This document shows positions 1 through 9,221 of a stretch of DNA of 64,000 nt, in pieces (position 1 is the first letter of the stretch; the number at the start of each line of letters is the position of its first letter). Origin of the DNA: Mesorhizobium sp. 113-3-3 (GTDB taxonomy: Bacteria > Pseudomonadota > Alphaproteobacteria > Rhizobiales > Rhizobiaceae). Position numbers and translations under genes: made by a program. The notes under the pieces are model-generated. The model saw only the letters and a list, made by a program, of their open reading frames with translations, was not told where the DNA came from and did no database searches. The DNA lies in assembly GCF_016756495.1 (NCBI RefSeq), contig NZ_AP023244.1, forward strand, positions 186,001 through 250,000. Reading direction: 5' to 3'.

Positions 1-23
1 GGCGTCGCACCTTGGCGGATTGA
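1..23 (+). CDS. 3' tail of an upstream ORF, possibly the transporter permease (partial)
   Basis: One open frame enters from the left edge and ends with TGA at 21-23, overlapping the TTG start of the ATPase at 20. Such an overlap is usual in ABC operons, where an SsuC-type permease often precedes the ATPase. Only a few codons are visible, so the identity is inferred from position. Confidence 0.2.
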
Positions 24-745
24 GCGGTGCGCCCGTGGTGCGGGTCGAGAACCTCGTAAGGAGTTTCGGGCCGCGAACCATCCTCGACGGCCTCAGTCTC
101 GACATCGAAAAGGGCGAGTTCGTTGCCCTTCTCGGCCGCAACGGCTCGGGCAAGAGTACATTGTTGCGCGCGCTCGCCGATCTCGATGACAAAGTCTCTG
201 GCTCTGGCCGCCTCGATACGCCCGACAAGAAATCGGTGGTGTTCCAGGATGCCCGACTGCTGCCGTGGAAACGCGTGCTGGAGAATGTGGTTCTTGGCCT
301 CGATCTGCCTGATGCCGCCGCACGCGGGCGGACGGCTCTCGAAGAGGTTGGCTTGAGCGGGCGCGAGACCGCATGGCCGGTCGAGCTCTCTGGTGGCGAG
401 CAGCAGCGCGTGGCATTGGCGCGCTCGCTGGTTCGTGATCCTGACCTGCTGCTGGCGGACGAGCCGTTCGGCGCACTCGACGCGCTGACCCGCCTGCGCA
501 TGCACGATCTGCTGCGCCAGCTCTGCGCCCGTCACCAGCCCGCCGTCCTGCTGGTCACTCATGATGTGGACGAAGCCGTGACGCTGGCGGACCGGGTTTT
601 GGTGCTCGACAATGGCGCGATCGCCGCCGACATCGCAATCGATATCCCCAGGCCACGCGATCATGGCCATCGCCGGTTCGGCGAGATCCGCTCCGAACTT
701 CTGCGTCATCTCGGCGTCGAGACGAGGCCCGTGCTGCCCGTCTAA
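20..745 (+). CDS. ssuB: ABC transporter ATP-binding protein, SsuB/TauB type
   Basis: Cytoplasmic ATPase of a nitrate/sulfonate/taurine-class importer, 241 aa. The Walker A GRNGSGKST lies at residues 39-47, the signature LSGGEQQR near 122 and Walker B LLLADEP near 144, followed by the switch histidine in VTHD. The Q-loop stretch VVFQDARLLPW is characteristic of SsuB-like ATPases. The start is TTG at 20, overlapping an upstream stop. The next gene is a flavin monooxygenase of the type that desulfonates or oxidises imported substrates, which supports an organosulfur role, but the substrate cannot be read from the ATPase. Confidence 0.88.
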   Translation: MSGAPVVRVENLVRSFGPRTILDGLSLDIEKGEFVALLGRNGSGKSTLLRALADLDDKVSGSGRLDTPDKKSVVFQDARLLPWKRVLENVVLGLDLPDAAARGRTALEEVGLSGRETAWPVELSGGEQQRVALARSLVRDPDLLLADEPFGALDALTRLRMHDLLRQLCARHQPAVLLVTHDVDEAVTLADRVLVLDNGAIAADIAIDIPRPRDHGHRRFGEIRSELLRHLGVETRPVLPV

Positions 746-793
746 GCGACCGAAGACTTGTCGCTCAGCGTTACCCCCCAGGAGGCCCCACAT

Positions 794-2140
794 ATGCCCA
801 CTGCATCACGACAGTTGAACCTCAACCTTTTCATCTATCCTGGCGGTCATCATGAAGCCGGCTGGCGCTACAAGGATTCCGCCCCTGAGAGAGCGCTGGA
901 TATCGCCTATTATCAGGAACTGGCGAAAAAGGCCGAGGCGAGCAAGTTCGACGCGCTGTTCTTTGCCGATGGACCCGCGCTCGCCGACAACATCCGCTAC
1001 GCAAGTCGCTTCAGGCTGGAGCCGCTGACATGGATTTCGGCGCTCGCGGCCGTGACGAAAAGCATCGGCTTCATCGCGACCGCCTCGACCACCTACAACG
1101 AACCCTACAACCTGGCCAGGCTGTTTGCTTCTGTCGATCATCTGAGCGGCGGGCGCGCCGGTTGGAACATCGTCACCACCGGCGATGCGTCGGCAGCGTT
1201 GAATTTCGGCTTTGACCGACATCCAACCCACGCCGACCGCTACGAACGCGCCGGTGAGTTCGTCGATGTGGTGACGAAGCTCTGGGACAGCTGGGAGGAC
1301 GACGCGCTGGTCTCGGACCGGGCGTCCGGCATTTTTGCCGACACCGACAAGATCCACGCAATCAACCACATCGGCAAATATCATCGGGTGAAGGGCCCGC
1401 TCACGCTTCCGCGCTCGCCGCAGGGGCGCCCGGTCTACGTCCAGGCCGGTTCTTCGGAAGACGGACGGTCGTTCGCAAGCCGCTATGCCGAGGCGATCTT
1501 CACAGCCCATCAGACACTCGGCAACGCGCAGGAATTTTATGCTGACATCAAGGCGCGCGTGAAGTCGGTTGGCCGCAACCCTGACCACGTCAAGGTCCTG
1601 CCCGGCATCAGCCCGTTTATCGGTTCAACCGAGGCGGAAGCCCGCGCTCTGCAAGACGAGTTCAACGAGCTGACGCAGCCGGAATATTCGCTTGACCAGC
1701 TACGCCGCATCGTCGACGCCGACCTTTCCGACTACAATCTGGACGGGCCATTTCCGCGCGAGCTCATCAGCGTCGAGGGCGAGCGCGGGGCGAGCAGCCG
1801 CTTCCACGTCGTACTCGACATCATCGAGCGCGAGAATCCTACCATCCGCCAGTTGCTGCACCGCCTCGCCGGCGCGCGCGGGCACTGGGTCCAGGCCGGG
1901 ACGCCCGAACAGATCGCCGACAACATTCAGGAATGGTTCGACAATGGTGCCGCGGACGGCTTCAATGTCATGCCGCCCTATCTGCAGGGCGGTTTCGACG
2001 TGTTCGCCGATGAGGTGGTGCCGATCTTGCGGCGGCGCGGACTTTTCCGGCACGATTATGATGGGCCAACGCTGAGGGACCATTTCGGTCTGCCGCGCCC
2101 TGACAATACGTTCAGCCAACCGCAAAAGGCGAGCGCCTGA
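794..2140 (+). CDS. LLM-class flavin-dependent monooxygenase, NtaA/SnaA/DszA family
   Basis: 448-aa FMN-dependent monooxygenase that would use reduced flavin from a separate reductase. The N-terminus LNLNLFIYPGGHHEAGWR, the FFADGPAL segment, the SGGRAGWNIVTT motif near residue 120 and the PVYVQAGSSEDGR loop near 215 are typical of the nitrilotriacetate/dibenzothiophene-sulfone branch. ATG at 794 is chosen over an upstream in-frame codon because AGGAGG (780-785) sits eight bases before it. It lies 48 bp after the ABC ATPase and probably shares its operon, suggesting uptake plus oxidative cleavage of an organosulfur compound or amine. The exact substrate is unknown. Confidence 0.88.
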   Translation: MPTASRQLNLNLFIYPGGHHEAGWRYKDSAPERALDIAYYQELAKKAEASKFDALFFADGPALADNIRYASRFRLEPLTWISALAAVTKSIGFIATASTTYNEPYNLARLFASVDHLSGGRAGWNIVTTGDASAALNFGFDRHPTHADRYERAGEFVDVVTKLWDSWEDDALVSDRASGIFADTDKIHAINHIGKYHRVKGPLTLPRSPQGRPVYVQAGSSEDGRSFASRYAEAIFTAHQTLGNAQEFYADIKARVKSVGRNPDHVKVLPGISPFIGSTEAEARALQDEFNELTQPEYSLDQLRRIVDADLSDYNLDGPFPRELISVEGERGASSRFHVVLDIIERENPTIRQLLHRLAGARGHWVQAGTPEQIADNIQEWFDNGAADGFNVMPPYLQGGFDVFADEVVPILRRRGLFRHDYDGPTLRDHFGLPRPDNTFSQPQKASA

Positions 2141-2505
2141 TTATGTGGTCCAGTGACCAGCAACGCGCTAAGACGGCGCAGACCTTACGCTCTTAACAGA
2201 GACCAATCTCCAAAGGGACCTCATCAAAATCCGGCGCGCGGGGGCTCGGCCGGCTGAAAGAGGCCGTCGGCAATGGGAGCGCTCAAGAGATGGATTGAGT
2301 GATCCACGCCGGGCATCTGGCCTGTTAACCACTCAAAAATGTCGGACCGGTCCCGGGTCGAGCCACCTGGCGAGCTTTTCGCGGTCGCGAAGCTTGCAGC
2401 AGATGCGAGTCTGCAGCGAGTGCATACGACGTCGCCGTTCGACCCCTGTTGCACTCAGGAACGCAGGCGATATCGTTCTTTTGCGATTCGTCGCCTGGAG
2501 GATCT
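2141..2505. other. Intergenic stretch without a recognisable gene
   Basis: 365 bp between the monooxygenase and the small gene at 2506. Short frames exist on both strands, but none has a ribosome binding site or family-like protein sequence. No repeat or terminator with a T run was seen. Confidence 0.5.
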
Positions 2506-2688
2506 ATGCGTCAGCAGCCTAAGCCGTTCATTGTTGAGAAGAAGACCTCCCGAAAGCTGAAGACCGATAACGAGAAGGCATCGATCTGGGGGACGTTGCA
2601 TCGGAGACTGAAGCAGGATCTTGCAGCGCAGCAGGATGTGCCCGAGCAGCCGGTCCCCGCAGTCGACATTACGGGACAGCACTCATAG
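2506..2688 (+). CDS. Small conserved-looking protein of unknown function (60 aa)
   Basis: The protein begins MRQQPKPFIVEKKTSRKLK and is basic in its first half; a SIWG...LHRRLKQDL segment is followed by an acidic, proline-rich tail. ATG at 2506 is preceded by CTGGAGGA, a good ribosome binding site. From memory, short proteins with the same Q-P-K-P-F-x-V-E start occur widely in Mesorhizobium; I know of no assigned function. No membrane segment or cysteine pair is present. The gene stands alone between the monooxygenase and the phasin. Confidence 0.55.
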   Translation: MRQQPKPFIVEKKTSRKLKTDNEKASIWGTLHRRLKQDLAAQQDVPEQPVPAVDITGQHS

Positions 2689-2880
2689 GACAGAACGTCA
2701 GCTGCGCGGAAGTCAGGCGGCGCCAAGGAAATCCCAAACTCGGCGGTACATCCTAATGCCGCTGTTCGACGCGTACTCCGCGTGCAATTTCACATCAGCT
2801 TCACAAATCCGTTGCGACCATTTCGTACGTGAAGGAGGCGGCTTTGCTTCGCGGCCGCCCCCCGCAAAAAGGATGGAAAA

Positions 2881-3331
2881 ATGTCCAAGATCACCGGTAA
2901 GACCGAAACGATCGAAAACGTCGAATCCCCTACCTTCGAACCGTCAAAGCCTGTCGAGCAAGTTCGCGCTGTCGCCGATCAAAGCGTTGAGCAGTCGAAG
3001 GAAATATTCTCCAAATTGAGCTCGGACGCTGAAATGGCTCAAACGGCTGTTGAGTCGACCTTTGAAATGGCCAGGACCACCAGCAAAGTCCTCGCGAAGA
3101 CGATTGCCGCACTGCAAGCCAACGCCGAAACCGGCTTCACGCACCTCGAAGCGCTGGTTGTCGCCGTCTGAGTTCTTCGAACTGCAGGCCGCATTCCTGC
3201 ACAAGCAAATGGAGACTTCCGCCGAGCAGGCCAAGGCCCTCCAGGCGTTGATGTTGAGAGCTACCGAGGACGTGTCCAAGCCGATCAAGGATGTCTTTGA
3301 AAAGGCTTTGAAGGTACGCCAAGCCGCCTGA
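2881..3331 (+). pseudogene. Phasin-family gene, frameshifted in the middle
   Basis: Phasins coat polyhydroxyalkanoate granules. The first frame (2881-3171) gives a typical N-terminal two-thirds: acidic leader, QSVEQSKEIFSKL, FEMARTTSKVLAKTIAALQANAETGFTHLEALV. It then runs into TGA at 3169. The second frame carries the family's next block, SPSEFFELQAAFLHKQME...AEQAKALQ...EDVSKPIKDVFEKAL, to TGA at 3329-3331. The break falls near 3155-3160, where an A-K-type dipeptide expected before SPSEFF is missing. This fits a deletion of about eight bases or a single-base assembly error. AGGA precedes ATG 2881. The 5' product alone (96 aa) would lack the C-terminal helix. Confidence 0.75.
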
Positions 3332-3389
3332 TTGCTTGAAGCAATCAGGGAGGAAACGGCGATACGTCGTCGACCGTCTTCATCAGCCA

Positions 3390-3415
3390 AGACCGGCACC
3401 TCGCGCCGGTCTTTT
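3390..3415 (+). terminator. Intrinsic terminator after the phasin gene
   Basis: AGACCGGC (3390-3397) pairs with GCCGGTCT (3405-3412) around a 7-nt loop and runs into TTTT at 3412-3415. A smaller hairpin, GATTGCT-TGA-AGCAATC, immediately follows the phasin stop at 3330-3346. Confidence 0.8.
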
Positions 3416-3561
3416 CCCTGCGTGGGCCCTGACCGGGACCTCAGCGTCGGTGTCTTGTAAGCGGCGACCGTGTTCTTTGTGCGCGGATGCGGCGTCTCGG
3501 CATCACTGATACGAAGCGCGCCGGCAGCCTCTACCCACAATTTCGGCCGCAGGCTCACGCC

Positions 3562-4875
3562 CTACCCAGACGCACCAACGGGAACAAACAGCTTGTCGCC
3601 ATTATGGTCGACTTCTACCAGCTCCGGCTTTTGGCTGCTGCGCTCCGCAAACCCGCGATGAAAGATGATCGCGTTCATATAGGCGAAGGCCATCGCGAGC
3701 GCCGCGGTTCGCAACGGGTAGTCGACAAGAGAATGCACGAGCAAAAACACTACAGAAAGAAACGCTGCCTTCTGAAAGGAGTCGCGGCGAATTCTGGTAA
3801 ACGCCACCAGAAGAAGGAATAGGTACAACGCCATCAAAATGGCAGCGATCACTCCGCCCTCGAAGGTAATTTCAAGATACTCGTTATGGGCATGGTTTAC
3901 ATACGCCCTGAATATCATCCCTTCTTTTTCATATATCTGATAGGCCTTCTGAAAATTCCCAAATCCGACTCCGGTAACCCAATTCTCTTTTATTCCATCC
4001 ATGGTCGTGCGGGCAAACTCCGCGCGCCCGAAGGTCGGATCGAGATCCTTTGCATCGAGCGTCGCCCATGCTCCCATCGCGTAAACCGAAAGCCCAACAA
4101 AAAGCGCAAATACGCTAACACCACTTATTCTCGAGCGAACCGAGAGAAATATGATGGACACCACGGTAATGGCCAGTCCGATAAGAACGCCGGCACGGGA
4201 CCCCGTCGCCAAAAGGAGCAGCAGAAGCGCGACCAGGCCGATCGCGCCGGACAAGAGATGACTGCGGAACAGGCCGTAATAGATGACGAAGGGAATGGAG
4301 ACGAAAAGCAAAGCCGAAAAATGGTTTCGATTGGCGAAAAGTCCCGCATTGATCGTGAATGGCAACAAACCCTCGATCGCGATGTTATCTGATAGCGAAT
4401 ATTGAATCGCTCCAGCCAATCCGTTGCAGATTACACCCATGAAAAAGAAGGGGAGAAGGCCGTAGACTTGATCGGAGCGCAAACGCATGACACCCAGGAG
4501 AAAGGCTGCCGATGCTGCCACGTACAGCAGACACTCGATCGTTCGCCCTACCCCGACGCTGATGAACCGAGTTCCATGAACCAGCCAGGGAGCGCCGAGC
4601 AGCACTCCCGGCCGCAGGCCGACAAAAAGGCTGGCAGGCAGCGGAACGATTTGAAGCAAAACCAGCGCCACCGCCATGATAAGCAGCCAGAGCACCGATC
4701 CAGGGATTGTTTGGGTTGACGTCCGAGAAAAGGCAACCGCCGCCGAGACAATTGCTGCTATCTCGATCAGCGTATCGGTATACAGGCCGCTCGCCGTACC
4801 ACCGCCTATGAGCAGGGCGGTGAACAAGACCGAGCCGAGGAGATATTTATCCCATTCCGACGGCCGCGCACTCAA
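3562..4875 (-). CDS. O-antigen polymerase/ligase family membrane protein (Wzy/WaaL-like)
   Basis: 437-aa polytopic inner-membrane protein with about ten to twelve hydrophobic segments and one large periplasmic loop (about residues 275-330). The loop holds GVGFGNFQKAYQIYEKEG followed by HAHNEYLEITFEGG, which is the Wzy_C/O-antigen ligase signature with its H-x2-NEYL core. It would polymerise repeat units or transfer polysaccharide in the periplasm. Its start overlaps the stop of the upstream TPR gene by four bases (ATGA), indicating translational coupling. It is the last gene of the wza-wzc export operon. A second, unrelated-looking member lies at 11607-12965. Confidence 0.85.
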   Translation of the reverse strand: MSARPSEWDKYLLGSVLFTALLIGGGTASGLYTDTLIEIAAIVSAAVAFSRTSTQTIPGSVLWLLIMAVALVLLQIVPLPASLFVGLRPGVLLGAPWLVHGTRFISVGVGRTIECLLYVAASAAFLLGVMRLRSDQVYGLLPFFFMGVICNGLAGAIQYSLSDNIAIEGLLPFTINAGLFANRNHFSALLFVSIPFVIYYGLFRSHLLSGAIGLVALLLLLLATGSRAGVLIGLAITVVSIIFLSVRSRISGVSVFALFVGLSVYAMGAWATLDAKDLDPTFGRAEFARTTMDGIKENWVTGVGFGNFQKAYQIYEKEGMIFRAYVNHAHNEYLEITFEGGVIAAILMALYLFLLLVAFTRIRRDSFQKAAFLSVVFLLVHSLVDYPLRTAALAMAFAYMNAIIFHRGFAERSSQKPELVEVDHNGDKLFVPVGASG

Positions 4876-6131
4876 GGCGAATTTCTCTCAATGTTTAATT
4901 TGTGCATGACCAAGCTACCCATATAGCGAAACCGCCAGCTCTCAGCTATTGCGGCAGTTTCCAACCGCAGCAGCTGCATGGGGCATTCGTCCAACCCCAC
5001 CGAAAATTCCTGGCTGAGACTCTGACGATTGAAGGTGCCCTCGGGAATGTTAAGCCGCGCTATTTCGCGCGTCCGATCCACACACCTGATGGTCCAGAAG
5101 AGGTCTTTGGGCAGCTTCAGGTTGCGTCCCGATGCGACCAACGAAATCCTATAGGAACCGGGCGGCAGCTCGACATATTGCTGGAGAGCAGTGTTCTTCA
5201 CCGGCGTGTTCAAAAACCGAACCGTTGCCCCCCCCTCGCCTTCGACTGCATCCTGGGATGTCGCGAACGTCACTTCGAGGCCTGACTGATCGCGAACCTG
5301 CCAATCAAAGGGCTTCCCACCGTAGCCGGGTTCAAAGGTGCCGTTAAAAACATATCCACCTAGCTTTCGTTCGTCGTCGGACAGACTGAAGAGAAACAGC
5401 CGATAAGCCTGTTCATACTCCTTCTGAGCGATATACCCGGTGATCACGGAGGACAGTTCGCCCGATTTCGGCGGCGCTTCGGATCCGGCCAGATCAAGAA
5501 GCAACTGATTTGCGAAATCGAGCCCTTGCGGTGTTTTTCCAAGAGCAGAAAACAAGGTCCCCCGCCACGGTGCTCCCGCCGCCATTGCTGCCAGCACGGT
5601 GTGATATCCATCAGGGTTCGAAAGGATTGCCGGGAGGCCTTCGGCGATGGCCGGAAACTGATCCGGCCAGCGGCGCAACAGGGTATCGAGCTCGCCTACA
5701 GCCTTGGTCAGATCACCGATCTCGATTGAATGGCCAATCGATCTCTGGAGCGCGTGGATCTCCGTTTTCGACAGCCTTCGCGCCTGGTCAAAGAGCGCAT
5801 ACGCGTCATCTATCTTGCCTTGTCGGTATTCTATCTCGCCGATTAGGCTATAGATGCGTGCATCTCCAACATTAAAGCGAAGTGCGTCATTTGCCCTGGC
5901 GGCCAGCGCGTCCAGATCCGGAGAGGTGGCTGTATCGTTCAGGTCTCCGGAAATTTCCGCTATCAAAGCGTCGACATTTAACGGATCCAGCGCCACTGAC
6001 ACGCCCGGCATGTCTCTCTCAAGGAGTCGACTTAGCCCGATCGACGAAGCCGCTAACACTAGAGCGGATGCGACGAACCAAATGCTTGAACGTCGAAGAT
6101 TTTGCGCGAGCGGGCTGGTCTGCGCCGTCAT
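4872..6131 (-). CDS. Membrane-anchored TPR protein with a C-terminal beta-sandwich domain
   Basis: 419 aa. Residues about 15-38 form one hydrophobic anchor (SSIWFVASALVLAASSIGL). Tetratricopeptide-like helices follow (IYSLIGEIEYRQGKIDDAYALFDQARRL and related repeats). The C-terminal third begins NGTFEPGYGGKPFDWQV, with PPGSYRISLVASG further on, and resembles a carbohydrate-binding jelly roll. ATG at 6131 is chosen because GAAGGT precedes it, although it overlaps the 3' end of wzc by 113 bp; an upstream in-frame start would overlap more. Similar proteins accompany polysaccharide polymerisation and export genes. Its direct role is unknown; a periplasmic scaffold for the polymerase just downstream is an inference. 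Confidence 0.72.
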   Translation of the reverse strand: MTAQTSPLAQNLRRSSIWFVASALVLAASSIGLSRLLERDMPGVSVALDPLNVDALIAEISGDLNDTATSPDLDALAARANDALRFNVGDARIYSLIGEIEYRQGKIDDAYALFDQARRLSKTEIHALQRSIGHSIEIGDLTKAVGELDTLLRRWPDQFPAIAEGLPAILSNPDGYHTVLAAMAAGAPWRGTLFSALGKTPQGLDFANQLLLDLAGSEAPPKSGELSSVITGYIAQKEYEQAYRLFLFSLSDDERKLGGYVFNGTFEPGYGGKPFDWQVRDQSGLEVTFATSQDAVEGEGGATVRFLNTPVKNTALQQYVELPPGSYRISLVASGRNLKLPKDLFWTIRCVDRTREIARLNIPEGTFNRQSLSQEFSVGLDECPMQLLRLETAAIAESWRFRYMGSLVMHKLNIERNSP

Positions 6132-8397
6132 CAACTTTACCTTCAAGTTTCGGGGTACTGGCGCCATAGTTATAATATTGGTAATTCATGTACTTATAGG
6201 CGTAGTTGTAGTCGAACTTGTTCACCGCAAACTTCGACATTGCGGCCCCAACCACGTTGGCACCGGCAGCACGCAGACGCTTCAAGGCTGTCTTCGCCGA
6301 CTTGCGCGTGACCTGCTTCGTCGAAATAACCATCAACGTTCCCTCAGCCAGCCGGCTGAGGATGGGGGCGTCAGATAGGCCAACGATCGGCGGAGCGTCG
6401 ATAATCACCAAGTCGTAGCGTTTGCTGAGATTGGTCACGATCATCGCCATTCTTGGTGACGATAGAAGATCCGCAGGATTGGGCGGAATGGTACCGGATG
6501 TCAGAACCGTCACATTTGCGTATTTGGTTGACCGGAAGATGCCAACGAGGTCTTCTTTACGGACGGTGTTGGTCAGCAGGTTGCTCAATCCGATCGTATT
6601 GTCGAGACCAAACAATCGATGAAGGTTCGGTTTTCGAAGATCGCCGTCGACAAGCAGCACCCTTGCCCCGAGCGCTGCGAAATCCTGGCCAAGCTTGAAG
6701 GCCGTCGTAGACTTACCCTCTGCCGGCTCTGAACTGGTGACCAGAAGCGAGCGCGGCGCACCTTCCGCGCCGGAGAACTGCAAAGATGTTCGAAGCGACC
6801 GATAGGCCTCGGATAGGCCTGACTTCTGGTCTGCAATGCTGGCAATGAGCTCGCGATCGTCGACATGGGGCAAGATCCCGAGCATCGCCAGTCCGAGTTC
6901 CTTTTCGACCTGCTCGGGATTGGTAAACGTGTTGTTCAGCAGCTCGATAACATAAATAATCGAGCCACTGATGGCCATGAAGAGAGCCAATGCAATTGCG
7001 AGATTGATGCTCAGGCGTGGAGAATAAGGCGCCGCCGGCTGCGTCGCGACGTCCACGATAGCGGCACTTTGGGTCTTGAGTTCGGAACTCACGCCAACTT
7101 CGTTTAGCTTGGCAATTAAACTGTCATACTGTGACCGGTTTGAGTCGACCTCACGCTTCAGGATCGTATATTTAATATTCTTGTCATTGAAGGCGACCTG
7201 CTGCCGCTCCATATCAGCAAGCTTCTCTTTAAGATCGGCTTCCTTGTCTTGGGCTTGCTGGTATTTAAGTCGAAGCGAATCGGTGATCGCCAGCACCCCA
7301 TTGTTGTACACGCGCTGCAGTTCCTTGATCTGGGACTGCAATTGCTGCATTTCCGGAAAGCCGGGCTTTAATATGCCCAGCTTCTGCTGATACTGGCTGT
7401 TGAGATCAGCCAGCTTATCACTAAGTACCTGCAGGCCCTTGCTTTCTAGCACCGGGCCAAGGCTGCCACCACGTCCCTTGTCGATCTGATCGACAACCGA
7501 TCCGGCATCCGACCGTTCCTGGGTCGCCGTTTGGAGCGCTGCGTTGAGGGCCTCAATATTCGACCCGATAAGCGACTTGTCGTCGCCGGTGATCGTAATG
7601 CCAGCATCCCTTGCGTAAGCGACGAGCTCTTCCTCGGATTTCTGGAGCTTCTGCTTGACCTGCGAAACCTGCTCCTGGATGAATTGCCGCGCCAAGTCAG
7701 ACGTTTCGCTGGTTTGATCCACCCGCTGATCGATAAAACTCTGTGCAACCTGGTTGGCCACATCGCTAGCGTATTTCGGCTTCTGGTCCGAAAAGGTGAT
7801 GGACAGCAAACTTGTGTTGGTTACTAGATTAACCGTGAGGTTGTCTAAAACGCGTTTGATCGCAATGGCTTCACGTTGTTCCGGAGTTTTTTCTTCAATT
7901 GAGGGTGCTTTCGTGATTCTGAAGGCACGATAGAAAATATTGCTGATCGAAAAATCCGGCGTCGGAAACAGGAAGTCCAGCTTTTCGCTGAGGCCCAGTT
8001 GGAAGACAACGCGTTGCGCCAATGCCCGGCTCTTCAACTTTTCACGAGCGGTCTGAAAGGCTCGTATATCGCTGCTTTCGGAAACCACTTCGATGTCTTG
8101 GAAGACCTTCGCCGATGGGACTAAGACTTCCAGCTGCGTCGTTGCCTGGTATTTGGGCGTCTGCATCATGGTCACGACGACGCCGGCAACAAGCCCGGCC
8201 GCCATCATCATGGCGATCAGCCATCGATACTGGACAACGTAGAAGAGCAGCTTGAGCGGATTAAACCGTTGATCCTGTTCGGTAAAATCGCGGCCATACG
8301 GGCCATGATTTTGGCTACCATCATAGTAGAGATCCGAAGACAAGGCTTGGCCATGTCCGGGAGCTGCTATTTGGTGTTGCCTGCTACGATCGAGCAT
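6019..8397 (-). CDS. wzc: Wzc-type polysaccharide co-polymerase with BY-kinase domain
   Basis: 792 aa, fused Wzz chain-length domain plus bacterial tyrosine kinase. The first transmembrane helix is at about residues 57-78. A long periplasmic coiled-coil region (about 230-440) precedes the second helix near 463-486, after a PxxP-like PAAPYSP. The kinase carries Walker A SSEPAEGKST (555-564), Walker A' LLVDGDLRKP (581-590) and Walker B LVIIDAPP (663-670). A tyrosine-rich cluster (YNYAYKYMNYQYYNYG, about 730-745) is the expected autophosphorylation tail. It follows the Wza-like gene and works with the PHP-type phosphatase at 9218-10027. All elements of an active kinase are present. Confidence 0.93.
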   Translation of the reverse strand: MLDRSRQHQIAAPGHGQALSSDLYYDGSQNHGPYGRDFTEQDQRFNPLKLLFYVVQYRWLIAMMMAAGLVAGVVVTMMQTPKYQATTQLEVLVPSAKVFQDIEVVSESSDIRAFQTAREKLKSRALAQRVVFQLGLSEKLDFLFPTPDFSISNIFYRAFRITKAPSIEEKTPEQREAIAIKRVLDNLTVNLVTNTSLLSITFSDQKPKYASDVANQVAQSFIDQRVDQTSETSDLARQFIQEQVSQVKQKLQKSEEELVAYARDAGITITGDDKSLIGSNIEALNAALQTATQERSDAGSVVDQIDKGRGGSLGPVLESKGLQVLSDKLADLNSQYQQKLGILKPGFPEMQQLQSQIKELQRVYNNGVLAITDSLRLKYQQAQDKEADLKEKLADMERQQVAFNDKNIKYTILKREVDSNRSQYDSLIAKLNEVGVSSELKTQSAAIVDVATQPAAPYSPRLSINLAIALALFMAISGSIIYVIELLNNTFTNPEQVEKELGLAMLGILPHVDDRELIASIADQKSGLSEAYRSLRTSLQFSGAEGAPRSLLVTSSEPAEGKSTTAFKLGQDFAALGARVLLVDGDLRKPNLHRLFGLDNTIGLSNLLTNTVRKEDLVGIFRSTKYANVTVLTSGTIPPNPADLLSSPRMAMIVTNLSKRYDLVIIDAPPIVGLSDAPILSRLAEGTLMVISTKQVTRKSAKTALKRLRAAGANVVGAAMSKFAVNKFDYNYAYKYMNYQYYNYGASTPKLEGKVDDGADQPARAKSSTFKHLVRRIRSSVSGFVDRAKSTP

Positions 8398-8441
8398 AGT
8401 CCGGGCGATCCTGGTTCATAGGCGTTGACATGCGACCCGCA

Positions 8442-9221
8442 CTACGGCGCAAGCACGCCAATTCTCACTGCGGTTGACGCAACTCCGAGGGCGTCCTTCA
8501 GATTGTTCAAAGCGATTTTCGATTTTGATGGAAACACGACCACCTTGTCGCCACCGTAGATGCGTGGATTGCGGCTTTTGCCAGCGCGTATGCTCTCGAC
8601 GTTGTAGTTCGCGACCAGCGTGTTTTGACCGATATTGCGGTAAACAAAGACTTTTCCCGCATCGCCAATAGTATTGAACCCACCTGCAAGTGCGACCGCG
8701 TCGATCAATGAAGCGTTGCTCGATACGGGATAGATCCCCGCCTTGTTGACTTCGCCATCAACGGTTATGCGTTGTCCGATCGATTCCTTGACGAAGATTG
8801 TCACGTCCGGCGATTGGAGATAGTTCGCGCTATAAGCGGCTTCGATTTCCTTCTCCAACTGACGGACGGTTTTTCCTGCTGCAGTGACGGTTCCGATGAG
8901 GGGAAGCGAAATTTGCCCGCCGGCGTCGACCTGAACCGTCCTATTGAGATTGTCGACTTGGAACACATCGACCTCGAGCACGTCATTCGGCGACAAGGGC
9001 TGCTCACTGCCGTTCTGGCTGTTTTGAGGAGCGGGAAGATCCTTCACAATCTGCAGAGCGCCACCGCCTGATAAGGGAACCGACGATGATGATGATGTGA
9101 GCTGCAGCGCATCGATCGAGGCCGGCGCCGTCGGCGAGGTGCTCGTGCAGGCCGAAACGCCGAGGGAACCGAGCATCACGACTATCGTAATCGCGGCGCA
9201 GTTCATCAAATTGCGCTTCAT
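8442..9221 (-). CDS. wza: Outer-membrane polysaccharide export lipoprotein (Wza-like)
   Basis: 259 aa. The mature export channel precursor begins with a lipoprotein signal peptide, MKRNLMNCAAITIVVMLGSL ending in a VSAC lipobox. The Poly_export domain follows (SPNDVLEVDVFQVDNLNRTVQVD...GQISLPLIGTV), then SLBB-like segments (RITVDGEVNKAGIYPV; VALAGGFNTIGD). ATG 9221 is chosen because it starts the signal peptide and overlaps the upstream phosphatase stop in ATGA. It would form the outer-membrane exit for the polymer with the Wzc protein encoded just downstream. Confidence 0.9.
   Translation of the reverse strand: MKRNLMNCAAITIVVMLGSLGVSACTSTSPTAPASIDALQLTSSSSSVPLSGGGALQIVKDLPAPQNSQNGSEQPLSPNDVLEVDVFQVDNLNRTVQVDAGGQISLPLIGTVTAAGKTVRQLEKEIEAAYSANYLQSPDVTIFVKESIGQRITVDGEVNKAGIYPVSSNASLIDAVALAGGFNTIGDAGKVFVYRNIGQNTLVANYNVESIRAGKSRNPRIYGGDKVVVFPSKSKIALNNLKDALGVASTAVRIGVLAP

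Noticed and set aside
806..1588. Long minus-strand open frame opposite the monooxygenase gene
   Set aside because: It is an antisense shadow in GC-rich coding DNA: the plus strand encodes a clear NtaA-family protein over the same bases.
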